NCBI GenBank assembly: GCA_016801845.1
Contig: CM028927.1
Location: forward strand, 11,620,001 to 11,684,000
From: Polydactylus sextarius
Lineage: Eukaryota > Chordata > Actinopteri > Polynemidae
Length of the DNA stretch: 64,000 nucleotides
Direction of reading: 5' to 3'
Below, piece by piece: positions 13,461 to 27,000 of this stretch; within the stretch, counting starts at the first letter, position 1; every line of letters starts with the position of its first letter. Under the pieces are notes generated by a model. It was not told the DNA's origin. It made no database searches and saw only the letters and a program-made list of their open reading frames with translations. Position numbers and translations under genes: made by a program.

Positions 13461-14559
13461 TCTTCCAGGGGGAACTTTCTTTTCTCCCTCCAACACACGC
13501 TACCCTTGTTGATGAGCGCACCTGTAATGGCCACATCTCTCTGTCTTCTGTCCGTGTACCCTTTCTTTCTTTTTCTCTGTCTTATCATTGTTCTCAATTT
13601 TGGTCAGTTTCTCACTATCTACATAGGAAATTTATGCTTCTCTCTCTCTCTTTCTCTCTCGCTGTCTTGGTTTATCTTTGCAATGAAGAACATGAGCTGA
13701 GATGTATGTGTGTGTACATGTGTACATCTAATAGACTTTAAAACAATTTCAGGACAACCTACCTGCACTTAACATCCTTACAGGATATGAGTGGCCCATA
13801 TTTCAGCTGATTCAGTTCAAGAAATTGTAATAGAGATATGCCATATTTTAGAAACATCATTGTTTTGAATCTGTCAATGTTATGTGCCTAAATTGAATTG
13901 CTTCTAAAAAAAATACATGGATCTTGATATTTTGTATATTTTTGTTAGGCTTTAGTGTAACCAATCAGCCACTGGGAACTGTTTTTATGGTGTGGTTTTA
14001 TGGTCTTTTATAGTATAGAAAGCTGCTACAACATGGAAGCTGTGGTAGTGGTTGCCGGCGCATGATTGAAGAAATAAGCCGATTTAAAGGTTGTTATTTC
14101 TCAAGTCACAACAACACAACAGTCTGTAATCCCATCCACGCTTGTTGCTGTTTTTTTCATGTCTGTCAACACCTGGTGGAAACAGTTTAAAATGAGTACG
14201 ACACAATCTGAATTGCAGTGCAAATCAAGGATGTGAGCGGTGATTCAGAGTTTTGGAATCCAGCTACAATAATGTTGGAAACTGGAAACAGTTGGAAAAT
14301 GTTGGACCAATTTTCACAACACATTCATCCAGCATCACCTATGGCAGTCTGAGATGAAACTTCTGATTCATTACTGACACCATAACTATTACAATTCAGT
14401 TGATACTGTACAGTCTTTGTTTAAGTATTGTATAATTATGTAATTCCAAAAATTGACTCCTGATCGGGTCTGATTGGGATTTACCCCCCAGATCAGAGCT
14501 CGAAGAATGGTGATAATCACAAGATCAAACCTACGTGTGCCTAAATGCTTCCAGCTGCA
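13461..14559. other. Gene-free sequence with a CT-rich tract
   Basis: Contains a (CT)n-rich run at about 13639-13664. Frames are held open by it. Nothing else recognised. Confidence 0.5.
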
Positions 14560-14900
14560 CAGAGCTACAGTGAAATGTCTGGAAAATTCATTTGAATGAG
14601 ATGGCTATTGTGATGTAACCCCTATAAAAAGACTGCGCTGACTATGACAATTGCTCTTTAAATTATCTCTGGCGTTAATGAGCATTATTTCAGTGCACAC
14701 CGTAATGACACCAGCTCATCCTTTTTGTAGATCTGTAGTCTCTCAGTCGACTGGTCGGGCAGTTATTTCGATAACGCTCTCGTCTAATTACGTTTCCAAT
14801 GGAGACTGGTAGGTCGGACATATTTCATGTTTACTGAACATTTACTCAGAGTGGGCTCCAAACACAATGACGCTCTGTCAGAGTAGTTGCTGTGGCTGCA
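14560..14900. promoter_or_regulatory. Enhancer-like block
   Basis: High-complexity sequence with GCGTTAATGAGC, CGTAATGAC, GTCTAATTACG and CCTATAAAAAG words, and CpGs retained in otherwise CpG-poor DNA. Function inferred. Confidence 0.38.
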
Positions 14901-15504
14901 TTTTGGCAGTACAGATGGAAGGTTATATTGTTTTCATAATAATAAGGAAAACATGTAGTTTGGAAAGATTATTCCACAATATCTCTGTGTTCGCTAGCTG
15001 ATATAGTTCTGTATCTTTTGAAAAACAGTTGGTTGAAATAATTGTATGTGCCGCTAATACTAGCTTCTTTTTTATTTTTAATTAATTTAAATTAATAGTC
15101 TGCGGCCAATTTAATTACTGTATAACATGAAAATGTTTTTTCAAATATTGTTGGTATTATTTCCTGTGGTTAACTACACATCTACCTTCTTGTTCCCATC
15201 ATCAGAGTGCATCAGAATAGAACATGATGGCTGGAGTTTCTACTTGAAGAAACCAACCATATAACTGAACTGACTCTGTGTCTGTGATGCTGTTAGTGTA
15301 CAGTATATGTTTTTGTGTTTGTGTGCCTTATTGTGTTCTGAACTCATTGTGTACAGGAAAAAGAAATACATGAAACAAATTTACATTCATGTCTAACACA
15401 CCTGTCACAGAGTGAGCTAACTGCTCACACTGGTGTTTAAATGTCATACTCCACTACATTCTCCCTGACAAAGCCTAGAGTGTTATTTCTTTACCCATAA
15501 TACA

Positions 15505-15528
15505 TATATATATATATATATATATATA
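15505..15528 (+). repeat. (TA)n microsatellite
   Basis: About 12 TA units. Confidence 0.9.
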
Positions 15529-15639
15529 GCGTGGATGAGTGTGTGACTACCTCCTTTCATTTATTATTTGCTTATGTAAACAGTGTTGTGTTGGAGGAAT
15601 ATCACTTTTCTTGGATGTGAGAGTAATATTTTCTTTCAT

Positions 15640-15850
15640 GCCAAGATATCCTGAAACTCATACCAAGAGTGACACCCTAAGAGTGCGCTCGCAGACAGTG
15701 AGAGCCGAGCAGCGAAGACACCTTTGATGAAACAAGCTAAACAGTCTTTGATGTTGTGCAAGTTTATGAGGCTGATTCCAGCTGCTTTGTGCTCTTCAAG
15801 GCCGTCCTCCTACGGCCTCACTCGCCAAATTAGAAATGGCACCTGTACAC
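15640..15850. promoter_or_regulatory. Enhancer-like block
   Basis: GC-richer, repeat-free stretch with a GGCCGTCCTCCTACGGCC inverted motif near 15799-15816 and CGCCAAATTAG downstream. Frames across it are short. Function inferred. Confidence 0.35.
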
Positions 15851-16131
15851 CTCCCTTATTCTTAAACAATCAGCATTTACTGTTTTCCCCTTGTTTGTTT
15901 AACACACATTGTATTTGTTTCATTATGTACAGCTCACTGTGGGGGTTGTAGAGAACTAAGTAGTGGCAAAGAGGAAACCACATTGAAGCATATGGCAGGA
16001 AAACTAAATCCTAAATAACTGATTTGTTGAATTTGTTAGACTGAATATTATTGGATTTATTAGGTGCTTACATTTTAGTTGAACTAAGGAGAAAGAAAAA
16101 CACAATCCATTTCAACACTAGTACTTACTTG

Positions 16132-16286
16132 GGCGCCTGGATGGTGGAGTGGCTAAGGCACACAATGTTGGCATATATGCCATGCAGTTGTTTGCCGGTT
16201 CGAGTCCCGACAGAGTTGACCTTTCCTGCGTGTCCTTACCCCACTCTCCTCCCTTAAAGGCAAAAAATGCCCCACCCCCCCAAAAA
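16132..16286 (+). mobile_element. tRNA-derived SINE with intact target-site duplications
   Basis: The head carries an RNA polymerase III A box (TGGTGGAGTGG, 16142-16152) and a perfect B box (GGTTCGAGTCC, 16197-16207), 44 bases apart. The class II tRNA-like word AGTGGCTAAGGC suggests a Ser or Leu tRNA ancestor. A C-run and A-run end the element. It is flanked by an exact 18-base direct repeat, AACACTAGTACTTACTTG, at 16114-16131 and 16287-16304, which is a target-site duplication made by LINE-type integration. The perfect duplication suggests a fairly recent insertion. The family name is not known to me. Confidence 0.88.
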
Positions 16287-16859
16287 AACACTAGTACTTA
16301 CTTGTCTTGTAACCCTTACCTACTTGATAGATATTCTGGACAAAATTATTTGCCACATTAAAGTACTTTGATCAGAAATGAATATCAGTTTATCCCAGTA
16401 GGAATTTTATAGTTGCCAGTTTTAACTCTAAAAAACATAAACAGTTAGGCTCTACTACTTTGTCTACTTTTGGGTGCACTGATATATTTAAATGAATGTA
16501 AGTGTTAACCTATAAGGAACTATGAATGTCATAGATAAATAAATGTAGCAGATAGAGATGTACATTGTTTTTTGATCATGATCTAAAATCTCATCTCTGA
16601 CTTATATCTAATAATGTCATGCCATTAGTCAAGCATGACAACCTGCATATTGGTCCATATTGGTCTTGAGTGTATTAAATGTAATCATAAAGGTTTGAGC
16701 ACCAACATTTTTCAGTGTTACTTAATCTATGTTCTTGTTTACTACTGTGAAACTGTTCAGTAGAACAACACAGTGCACACAAGTGTTGGAGCGTTTTATA
16801 TTTTTCAGGTGTGCCTGCTTATGATGAAGCCACTACAGAAGCCTCATACTATCAGGAAA

Positions 16860-17110
16860 CAGCTGTCCAGCTCTAATCTTTTTATGAGCGATATGCTGTT
16901 TTTAATGAAAGCCCTCGCAGCTCTCCACAATCAGCTAGCCATATCAGAGCTTATATTTCATCCTGCTATTGTGATGTCATCACCGGGCTCAGGCATAATA
17001 CATAATTCCCTGTGTTATGACAAACTGTGGCCTCAGGCCAGAGAGGTATATGAACGCTTTTGGGCCCATGTCAAGTCCATGCCATTTGTGCTGGAATAAT
17101 CGCTCTCGGC
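16860..17110. promoter_or_regulatory. Enhancer-like block
   Basis: High-complexity stretch with GTTTTTAATGAAAG, AATCAGCTAGCC, TGTGATGTCATCACC and GTTATGACAAACTGTGG words. A 108-codon frame crosses part of it but resembles no known protein. Function inferred. Confidence 0.4.
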
Positions 17111-20100
17111 TTGTTGGTGGATCATATGAAATAAGGTCTGGCATCAAACAACAAATAGGTCAGGGCTATTTGAATAAAAAGTGAAGAAGTCAAATGAATG
17201 GCTTTACAGCTTCTCAGATGCCTGTATTCTCTCTCTCACTGCGTCTATTTCACCACCGCATCTGTATACACACCCACACTTACACACATACATTATCAAA
17301 ATAGGAAGCGGTCCTGAAAACAGAGATGATAAAAATGCTGATTTACCATGATTACAGGTATTGAGGCTGATAAAGTTATCACTGAGAGTCGATCCCAAAA
17401 CCCATTCATTCATACAATATATTGGCCTTTTTTCTCATAAATGCATATTTTTGGTAAGAACCTTTATATGTGGCTCTTAAATTCTGTGAGCTATCTGTAT
17501 CTGTACAAGCTTTGTATTACCTATGTAAACCAAAGCTGGTAAAAGTGATTAATAAAATCTACAATGGCCACAGTTTCTAAATAACCTCAGTATTACCATT
17601 TCTGTGCTAATTGACATAAGACTTATGTGTTCACTGTTATATCTAAATTAAACTAATTTAGGCCAAAATATCCCAGCTGATTTGTCAATTGGGCTCTGTT
17701 TTTCATGGTCAAGAAACCAGACTTAATAATGGCAGAATTTTAACACTAGATATCAACTAATCCTAGCACAGATATTTGTTTCAGAATTTTAATAAACACT
17801 GCAAGCAAAAAAAAATGCTTTAATGACATATTTACCAAAAAATCTGGAATTAGTGGCATCAAATTTATCTTTATGCTTCAGTCCCTGATCCAACTGACCA
17901 GAGTTAGGAGGACTTTGTGATCCCGCTTGGCCAATTTGTGTCGGATTGCCCGATCTTGATAACTGACTTAATGGTCTGAAATAATCAGATGTCCTTGTGG
18001 CAAATTCTATGCTACATGTATGTAGTTTTTTTTTTTTTGTAAACCTGAGCGTAGAGACAAACAGATGGTCGCTGCAGACACACAGGCTCCTCGTTGCTGT
18101 TGCTGGGCCCAACCTCTTCTTTCTCTCTCATATTCTCACCGCCTCTCCCTCTCTCAGCCCCCAAAATCTTTATCTGCTACATGATGCATGAAAGCACACA
18201 GTCTTCTCATACAACTTTACACGACCCCTGACCCCATCTGCACAGATGCAATATGACCTAGCTGCCACCATCCATTTTGGCCCAGTGGAGTAGATTCAAT
18301 GAATTTTTATTATGCTGCATGTGTGTGTCACTTGGTTTGGCTCTTTCTTTTGATCCTCATAGCCACCAATATGTCTTGGAAATACACCATTTGGCACTCA
18401 AAAATGAAGATGTTAAACCTTTGCAGACAAAAAGATCTTTAGTTTTATATTCAGTCTTTGGACATGGTCTTCTAAATCTGAAGTGAAATCTGCACAGTAG
18501 ATACTACATATTGGGTTTATTGTTTGTTTGTTTGTGACAGGCAGATTTCCAGCTATGTTTCTTGGCAAATTGACGACTGCACATAGATATTTGAATTCCT
18601 GTTTTTTTTTTTTTTTTAGAAATTTTGGCCATCTCAGTTGAAAATCTGGCATTTCCGTTTATAAAAAGCTTCAATGTGTTCAAGTCGCTTCCATCCAGAA
18701 ATTTTGCCTGTTTTGCTGATATTTGGAGGCTCGGCACGAGAGGCAGAGTTACTGCTAACTGTTAACTCTCACTATTTTGAGAAACTTTTTTTTTTTTTTC
18801 ATCTCACTGAATATTTGTGGCGTTAATACCTCTCGGGTTGGAAACAATTTGCTCTCTTTTACATCTGCATGCAGCCTCTTAACTAATCATAAATCACAAA
18901 TTGTGATTTCACGGGTATGTGCCGGCATGATGGTTTCTAGAATATGTGGATGGACTGTCAGTCAGTCCGCACCACAGAGAGATGCTTGTGTGTTTGTCTG
19001 CTTTATTCAGTGTCTCTCTCTCTCGCTCTTTTTTTTGTTTCCCTCAGGAGACTCTCAAATTGTCAGTGCCAGGCAACAACTATGTTCCCCAGAGGGAGCC
19101 CAAATATCCAGGGAATCAGGCGTCATTTAGCCTGTAAGAGCCTTTTTCTTTCCCTGACATTCTGTATTGCCTTTTATTTCCCCCCCGCTCTTATTCTCCT
19201 CTCTATCGCCTTTGTGTCTCAACTGTACAAACATTCAGTCTCATTTGTTTCACTGTGGTTTCACATTAGGTGGTCTTGTCTGTTATTTTCTCAAACATCC
19301 TCATCTCCCAGCTCATCGTATTGATCAGCTTTTAAACTTTTTGTGTCTCATAGGACACTGATGGATTACCGAGCACAGTGCAGGGTTACAGCAGATAATC
19401 ATTTTCAGTATTGATTAGGTCATGAAACATTTCTTGTGAGTTGTTGTGACTTTGTCTTATCTTAACAGTCAAAAATCAACTAATACTTAAGCTTGGGGAC
19501 GGCTTTGAACAACCCTTTTACACATTATACATATTCCGCTCCTCTTATTCTATAAATACTCTTTTATCAAATATGTCAGGATCCAAACGAATCTATTCAA
19601 AATTACCAATCGATAGTCAGATCCTATATAGTCTGCATTTTAAGCAGAAGTTGAGCTTTTTCATAAAGTTGAAGAAGCAACTTTTTTTTTTAGATAAATC
19701 AGACACACTCATCTCATCTCCAGCATTTCATTTCTCTGAGCTACCATTTGACAGATGTCATCATAGGTCAACTAGACTTATGAATGATCATATTTCAACT
19801 CTTGTTGCTTCCACAATATAAAATACATCATAATAAACAGATGTAGATATCCAGCACGATGAATGATCTCAGCATTACAATCTTGTGAGCTCTTTTGCAG
19901 CTGGAGACTTTGGAGAGTGTTTGTTCATTTTAAGATCATATAAGAGCATGAGCTCTCCTTCCAGTTTTACAGCCATTGTGTTTTTGGAAAGAAACCATGT
20001 ATAGTCTCACTGGTGGGACACAAACTGATACACTGTTTGACCGCCTTAGATGACAGGGATAAAGCCAAGATAAGGACATAGTGGGGCTGCATATGTGTGT

Positions 20101-20370
20101 GTAAACTGTTTTAAAAGTACTCTCTGAGTGTTTATATGACTGTAGTTATTAGACTGACTACAATGCAATGTGCCACTTGATGTGTACAAGGTCAGTGAGA
20201 ACTTAAACACTCACTCACACTTATGATTCATGCTCATATACAAGCAGAGCGCTGTGACCAAAAAGCTTGAATGAAGTGAGATATGAAAAAGGTTTCTCTG
20301 AGATGTAAAAAAGATCATTATTTTCTCAGCCAATCATAGCACTTATCTCATACCTTTTTTGCTGTTTTGA

Positions 20371-20408
<38 letters not shown>

Positions 20409-22259
20409 TGCATAAGAAAATGGATCACCAGATGGAAAGCAGATCCCAGACCCAGATGTTTTCTCTCATAAAATAATATTGTTGGCTGGTAGGTTTCGAG
20501 TGGCAGAGCGTGAATACATGCCATTGCAAATATGCTGCCAAATCCACATGATGTGCCAATTTATTTTGATGAGGATTTAGAGAAGAAATTGCAGGGAATT
20601 TTTAAATGAAAGAGGTATGGGATTTTACACTGAATATGTCCAGTTCGTCGTCAGGATGTCAAAATGATCTAAACTCTCAATGATTTGAACACGTGAAGTG
20701 TTAGAATAACCAGTCAGGACCAAGTAGTTTGGTTATTTTGTTGTGTGTAATATACATTACACACAGTCAATGGTTGCACACAAGTGTTTTGTTAACACTA
20801 AAACTAAACTATTAATATTCACAAAGCTTGTCATGTTTGTCGTTGTATGAAAAACGTATGTTAGATATCTTTACATCTTGTTTTAATTTTGACACCAATG
20901 CTTACGTAATATATTCATACATGTTGCTCATGTGAGAGTGTGTGTGAGAGAGAAAAGCAACAGCTGTCAGGATGTGATGACTCAATCTCCTGACAAGCCT
21001 GGCGTTGAGCAGCCATTTGGAAACGGAGGGAGATGCTGGCTGATGAGGAACTGCCACTGCCCATAAATGCACGCAAAGGAGAAGTTGTGTCTGTTTTATC
21101 TCGAGTATCAGAAGAATCTGCATCTGACCGGCAGTATTTGCTAAACTAAAGGTTTATTTGGTATTACATTTCCAGTGCACGCTCACATTTTTCCCAAGAG
21201 GAGAAGCTTATTGATTGTGGTGAACCCATAAACTTTAACCATCACACTAAACTTGGGCTGCATTCGTATGCTGTAACTATATTATCATCTACCAACTATG
21301 ATGTCAGCTGTTATATAAATAAGAATCTCTGATAATTATTAGACTCAGTTGTCTCACATTCTCCTCAAAATGAAATGCATATAGATTTTAAAGGTGGTTG
21401 TTCTCAGTGAATTGAGGCAGTGGTCAGTTTGGATCGGTTCTTCATGTGCACTAGTTTGTGCTTATTTTGGCCCGGACATATTCACTACCAGAAGAGCCAA
21501 GTCTGGCTTGATATCTGTTGAGGCTTTTGGCTGAGACATGACATAAATTATGAAAATTGAGTTTTCAACATTTAATAAGTAGGCTATCTAAATCAGTCAT
21601 TGATAAGATTCCTTCTAGACCAACTGTCTGCAGTCAAGCAGTTCTTTATTTACAGAAGATGTAAAAATTCATGCGGTGGTGTGATGGTGATGTACATTAC
21701 ACCTCTGTAATGTTCAGTGTTCAAGTTATAGTTGATGTTGATGTTGTCTTTTTGTTGTGCTGGAAACCTGTTGTTTTGTTTTGTCCATTAATATAAGCGG
21801 GTAGGCGGGATGTTTAACAAAAAAGAAAACATTGTGTAACTTTATATGAATTTTATATGAATAACAGAATGTGAATTTACTGTATGTGGCAGATCTGATT
21901 CAAGGTCGTTCAGTGGACATAATAGTGTCCTCCATAGCTTATCTTCACTCAATCCCTGTATCACAACTGACAGAGAGAAAATAACTGCATTCTGTGTACA
22001 GTACAACATACACACACACTAATCTAGTCCCTATAAGATATAGATAACCCCAGAAACCACAGGTAACACACAAACAAATCACAAGAAGTTCACTTTATCA
22101 GCAGCCAAAGGAGACCTGGCAACCTGTCTCCTCGCTATTGTTAATCGTTCTTTCTCTCTCTCTCCAGCCTCCATCTGTCTTTCTCCCTTTTCTTCCTCCC
22201 ATGATCTCTCTCTCTTCCTTCCCTCCCACTTTCTCTCTCCCTCTCTCACTCTTTCCTTG
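17111..22259. other. Gene-free sequence with simple repeats
   Basis: T-runs at 18027-18039, 18602-18617, 18787-18799 and 19682-19691; a (GTTT)n run near 18520-18536; CT-rich runs near 18120 and 19013-19027. Frames of 60-126 codons occur but are compositionally biased and unlike known proteins. Confidence 0.5.
20370..20408 (+). repeat. Compound (GT)n(GA)n microsatellite
   Basis: About 10 GT units run directly into about 9 GA units. The same compound arrangement recurs at 54852. Confidence 0.9.
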
Positions 22260-22560
22260 AAGCCCGCAATTTAATAACCTCAAGTGCTGTCAGAGGAGGC
22301 ATTGAAAAATGGCTTCTATAAAACATAACGGCCTTAATCAGAGTGCGCTGAGGATTCTCCCTGCTGCCGCTGATTCCCACCTCCTCCCTCCCTCCCCCAA
22401 TCCCCGCCTCTAATGAATTAATGTTGAAATATGCAGGGGCTCAGTAGTCATTAGATGTGCGCTGCGAGACGTGATTTAAGATGGCTGCCTTTATGTGTCT
22501 GCCAGGCAAGATGGAGCGGGACGGGCCTGGCTGGACAGTGATTGTCTTGACTGACTGAGT
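22260..22560. promoter_or_regulatory. Enhancer-like block
   Basis: One of the best blocks by eye: repeat-free, CpG-retaining sequence with GCAATTTAATAACC, ATAACGGCCTTAATC, CTAATGAATTAATG and GATTTAAGATGGCTGCC (YY1-like AAGATGGCTGCC). A CT-rich run precedes it at 22150-22255. Function inferred. Confidence 0.45.
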
Positions 22561-23879
22561 CAAGAGTAGTTTAAGACTAGTCTATTGTGAGGGTGATAGG
22601 TTACCACAGAAATATTTGCTACCTTATTGCTAGTTTTGTGTTTGTGGTGTGTTCACACACAAAAAAAAATCAGTCATGTCCTCCTTGTTTGAACGTGGCC
22701 ATGTATCAAGTTGAGAAGGCTTATGTCCTTTATAGTCTGGCTAAGTATAGTTTGTGTTAGTCAGAGGCTGGCATTTTGTGATCATATGCGTTTCTCCCAT
22801 GCCTTCAAAGTAGAGAGTAATCACTGTGACTAGTGGCCCTGGTAACAGAGCTGAGGTCTGATGTTCTTTTCCCTCAGCTGATCTGTGTCATTATGTTAAA
22901 CTGCTTGGCTCAACATGTGTATTCATACAGGAATTGCAATGCACATTTTAACAACAACCAGTTTAACTTAGTATCAGTCATAGTCACAGTCACGTTTATT
23001 ATCATTACATTAGTCTCACCTCATCATGCTTTGTTTAGCTAAATTTGACCAAATACTTCCTGTGTCCTGACAGACTGGAAGACTTTTATTTTGAAGGAGC
23101 AATAGTAGTTACTGACAGAACCAACAGTTCTCTGCCAATGAAGTAACTCCTACATACTTTAGATGGAGAAAACTATATAGAGTTTAGATGAGAAGAATAA
23201 CATGCATACAGGTGAATATAAATAGTATTATAAATGTATTTCCATTATTCTTTGATATGATTCTTAATGATTTATGTTGCAAACTTTAAGAAAATATATG
23301 CATATGAGTATGAAAAAAAATCCTCCAGCAGGCAAATATTTTTCATATTTTTACTTATTAAACGACCACTATGATCGATCATAGATTAACATCCTGCCAA
23401 TCAACTGATTAATAAATCAACTGGTTAGTCAGTTAATCCACTCAGAACTTAACACCATGGTAAATCAAAATCATATAATGTGTATCATCTGTTAAAGAGC
23501 AGATCTTTTATCTCCTTCCCTGCCCTGAAACCATGAACATGGCGTCTTTTACATATTAATCTATGATGTCTTCACACAGTAGATGTTGGTGCACAATCTT
23601 GCATAGTGCTAATGGTGTAATTTTTAGATTGTTTTTTGCAAATATGATGTTGGTAATACATTAATATTGTAATGTGTTCTGAATGTAAAAACGTAACGTT
23701 AAGACTGATAGTTATTCATCTCACCAGTGCGCTACAGATTTCATGAAGTTCATGCTACATCTCCAATGCAAGTCGTAACGTCAAACATCCTGTAGACATG
23801 GATTAAAAAAGGAACATCAAAGTGAAGATGCTGTAACTTTTCTGAACATTTTTGACAATGTTTCATTACTGCCGGGCAG
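22561..23879. other. Gene-free sequence
   Basis: AT-rich. It contains a 16-bp perfect palindrome, CTATGATCGATCATAG, at 23369-23384. No exon recognised. Confidence 0.5.
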
Positions 23880-24080
23880 GTCTATAATCTATTTCCTTTG
23901 AGACTTCCTTCTTAAGTCGAGATCACACAATTATGAGAGCTCTCATTCTGACGGCAGGGCGGAAATTAATTAATAAATAAACACTGCATTTACATTCATC
24001 AACATGCGGTAAGAATAGCTCTAATTATCACAGGTGAATTAACACTTTCATTTTTGTGTCAAAAAATTAATTGTATCCCT
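23880..24080. promoter_or_regulatory. Enhancer-like block
   Basis: Contains CACAATTATGAG, GGAAATTAATTAATAAATAAAC (paired homeodomain cores) and AGCTCTAATTATC within 130 bases, with CpG-bearing linkers. Function inferred. Confidence 0.38.
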
Positions 24081-27000
24081 TAACAGCTATTCCCAAGGGG
24101 AAGTTAAAGAAGAGAATGGGGAAGGTAAAAGGAGAAAAAAACACAACAGTGTAGACCACCAGGAGTGCTAATTGCTGCTTTCAAAGCCTTGCATCAGGGT
24201 TACCATCTTTCCACAAGAGTGTACAATGTCCCACAGAGAGATGCCATAGGTAGATCCTTGTTACAAATACACGAATGTCAAGTCTTGATCTACAGGACCT
24301 GGCAGGGAAGTTCTCTTTATCTTTACTTAACCAGGCAAAGCTGACCGAGAATACACTGCATTTAGAGCAGCAACAGCGTGAGGTGGCTATTAAAGTGAGC
24401 CAGAACTTAACCACCTGGCATGTGTGGGGCCTTGCTTGCCAGTTATAAAACTTGACTTTAACATGACGTTCAGTGTGTAGACATACATGTACATATAATA
24501 TAGCAAAGCCCCCCTGAATGTGTGCAAAACCACTCACAATGTGAGGTACTTGTGTTTGACCAACAGTCCAAATCAAAAAGATATCCATTCTGTTATCATA
24601 GACAAGAGAAAAGCAGCTAATTCTCACATTTGAGAAACTGACTGACTTTTGCCTGACTGCCAATTAATTTTCTGTCAATCTGCTAATTGATAAGTGAAGT
24701 TGTTTAAGCCATCCTTCTGATGGATGATTCTAATTTAGGAATACATTTTTCAGAGATAAAAAAAGATGAAGACTGAAAAACTATTTGACATAACAGGCAG
24801 ACTCTCTCACCTCTTTCATGTCTTATTCTATACTTGTACTTCTGAGTGACAGAGTGGCTGAGTCGCTGTGGCGTATGTGAGTGTCTTTAACTCTATTCCC
24901 ATTTTGCGTGTTAATGTCTGAGTGAATATCCTTGTACCTTCACTGTGACTGAATGAGTGAGTGAGTGAGGAGGAAAGCAGGGATGGTTCTATGCATGCAT
25001 ACTTTGTGAGTGTTTGTATGTGCACACAGGCGTGTGTGGTCAACTCACCGGTGAATACCGCTACATTAGCCAGCCCATTAGCACATTAGCTGTCTGTAAT
25101 GCTCGAGTGTTAGTGACACACTGGGGTCCCCCCTCCACTTAGGCACCATCGTTGATAGACAGCACTGACATGCCAGGCGACAGTAATGCCACTATATGGC
25201 AGTAAGTGGTGCCACTGTGGAGATCACATAAGATGTGGTTTGTTCGTCTTCTATCTCAGAAAAAAATCAACCTGGTTACTTTAGCTACTTCATTATATGA
25301 CATTAAGCAATGATGACAAAAGTAGGGGGTATATAGTGCAATATTAGCACTGATATGTTGCAGCTGTAGATTCAAGACCAGTTTCCAAGCTGGAACTTAC
25401 AAAACAATACGTTGTTGAATCACCACCTGACCAAAAACCCTTGCTGTAATCTTTGTTGCTGGAGTTATTCATGCTGTCCAATGTCAAATTTTGGTTTGGA
25501 CTGTCAAAAGAGGTGGTGCTCACAAACACCTGGTGCAGTTTGAGATTTTTAGACAATCAAAAGAAAATATTTTTTTTAGGCTATGTGGCACTGGGACCAA
25601 TGGGAAAGTAGACAGGAAGGAAAGCAGTGATCCTTGACACAAGTTAAACTTAGATAAAAATGTATAAGACTGATGATTATTGATGAATTTAGCTCTGTAA
25701 ATGTGAGGGTGTTGCAGGTCGAGATTCATAGTGAGTTGTTTAAGATGAGTTATTGCACTTTTAAGGATGTCTGTTGTAGGTACGCATGTACATTCTGTAT
25801 CTAAAAATAACGCTAGTCAAGGAACACTTGAGGATAGTATTTATACAGTTGGAGTGACTGTGGCGATAATTACACTGGTTATAGTGTATATAAAGGCTGA
25901 GATGTACATTCAAAAAATACATTTTCCTCACCCACTTCGAGTGTCTGACCACAGGCCATCAGTGTCACTTTCACATTAATCCATAAGTGTAAATCCAAGC
26001 ATGGATGATGTGAAGTACTTCTCAATCTTCGCTCAATATACTACATACTGTCAGTTCACCATAAATGAGGCCATTTGATGAGCTAAGTTTGGAGACAAGA
26101 GCCTAATGGCAGCATTAAAGAGGAGTCCTGGGAAAATAGATGGCTGGACATCAGTCAATTTAATCACCTGTTTCATTATTCAGCGGATGGGTGCCACCTG
26201 GTCACACATGAAGGGTGTCAATGGGATCCAGGGTATGAAGAGGACTGAGACATCCTCAAGGGGAGCCATGGAGAGTCCAGTCCAGAGAAGTCTCTTTATT
26301 TTTAGTGGCGGCAGAAACACATTTGTCTAGCTCAGCGATTGTGTGCGCGCTTTTTGAAAGATAGGAAATAAAAGAAATTGATTGTATCTGTGTTGGTCTG
26401 ATTCATCTTTAGAAATGAGGTCATTTTTTTTAATCGCATTCACAGGAGATTGCATCGTTATGATGAAAACCCGAAGAAAGTCTGTTCACAGAGGTTGGAA
26501 GGTGCAGCAGTATTACCATCCGTTACTTCAAGTTCTGCTTTTCTTTATGTGCCTGGTTGATTGAATGATTGGGGCCAGCCAGATGCAAGGTGGAGTCCTA
26601 GTTGGGCACTGAGCCTGGATTGTTTTGTTTTTTTTCCAAAGTGATACTAACTTGTACATTACCAGAAAATTTTGAAAAAAGAATAATCTGACTAAAAGAA
26701 TAAACCCTTGTAAAGATGACATTACATTTGTCAACAGTTCAACTCAGCTTTGGTTTTGAATATTTTGTCAAATGGTTCCAAGTCTATACATCAACACAGG
26801 ACAGCACAAGCTAAACTGACCTGTGCTTCATCTTAAACGTTGAATTGTGGTTAAAGGTCAGGATACAGGATTAGGTACTGGCCCATAGGATGATCCACAC
26901 CCTTGCATCTCAATGCAGTCTTACCGTCCACTTTTCACAGGCGCACACCACAGAAGAGATAAGAGGGAGAATAAGCTGTCAGTGGGCCGAGTTCGCCAGT

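Noticed and set aside
16773..17099. 108-codon + frame through an enhancer-like block
   Set aside because: No recognisable protein features; the block looks regulatory by motif content.
24181..24663. 160-codon minus-strand open frame
   Set aside because: No domain or family resemblance and no splice sites that improve it. A frame of this size is expected occasionally by chance in 128 kb of strand.
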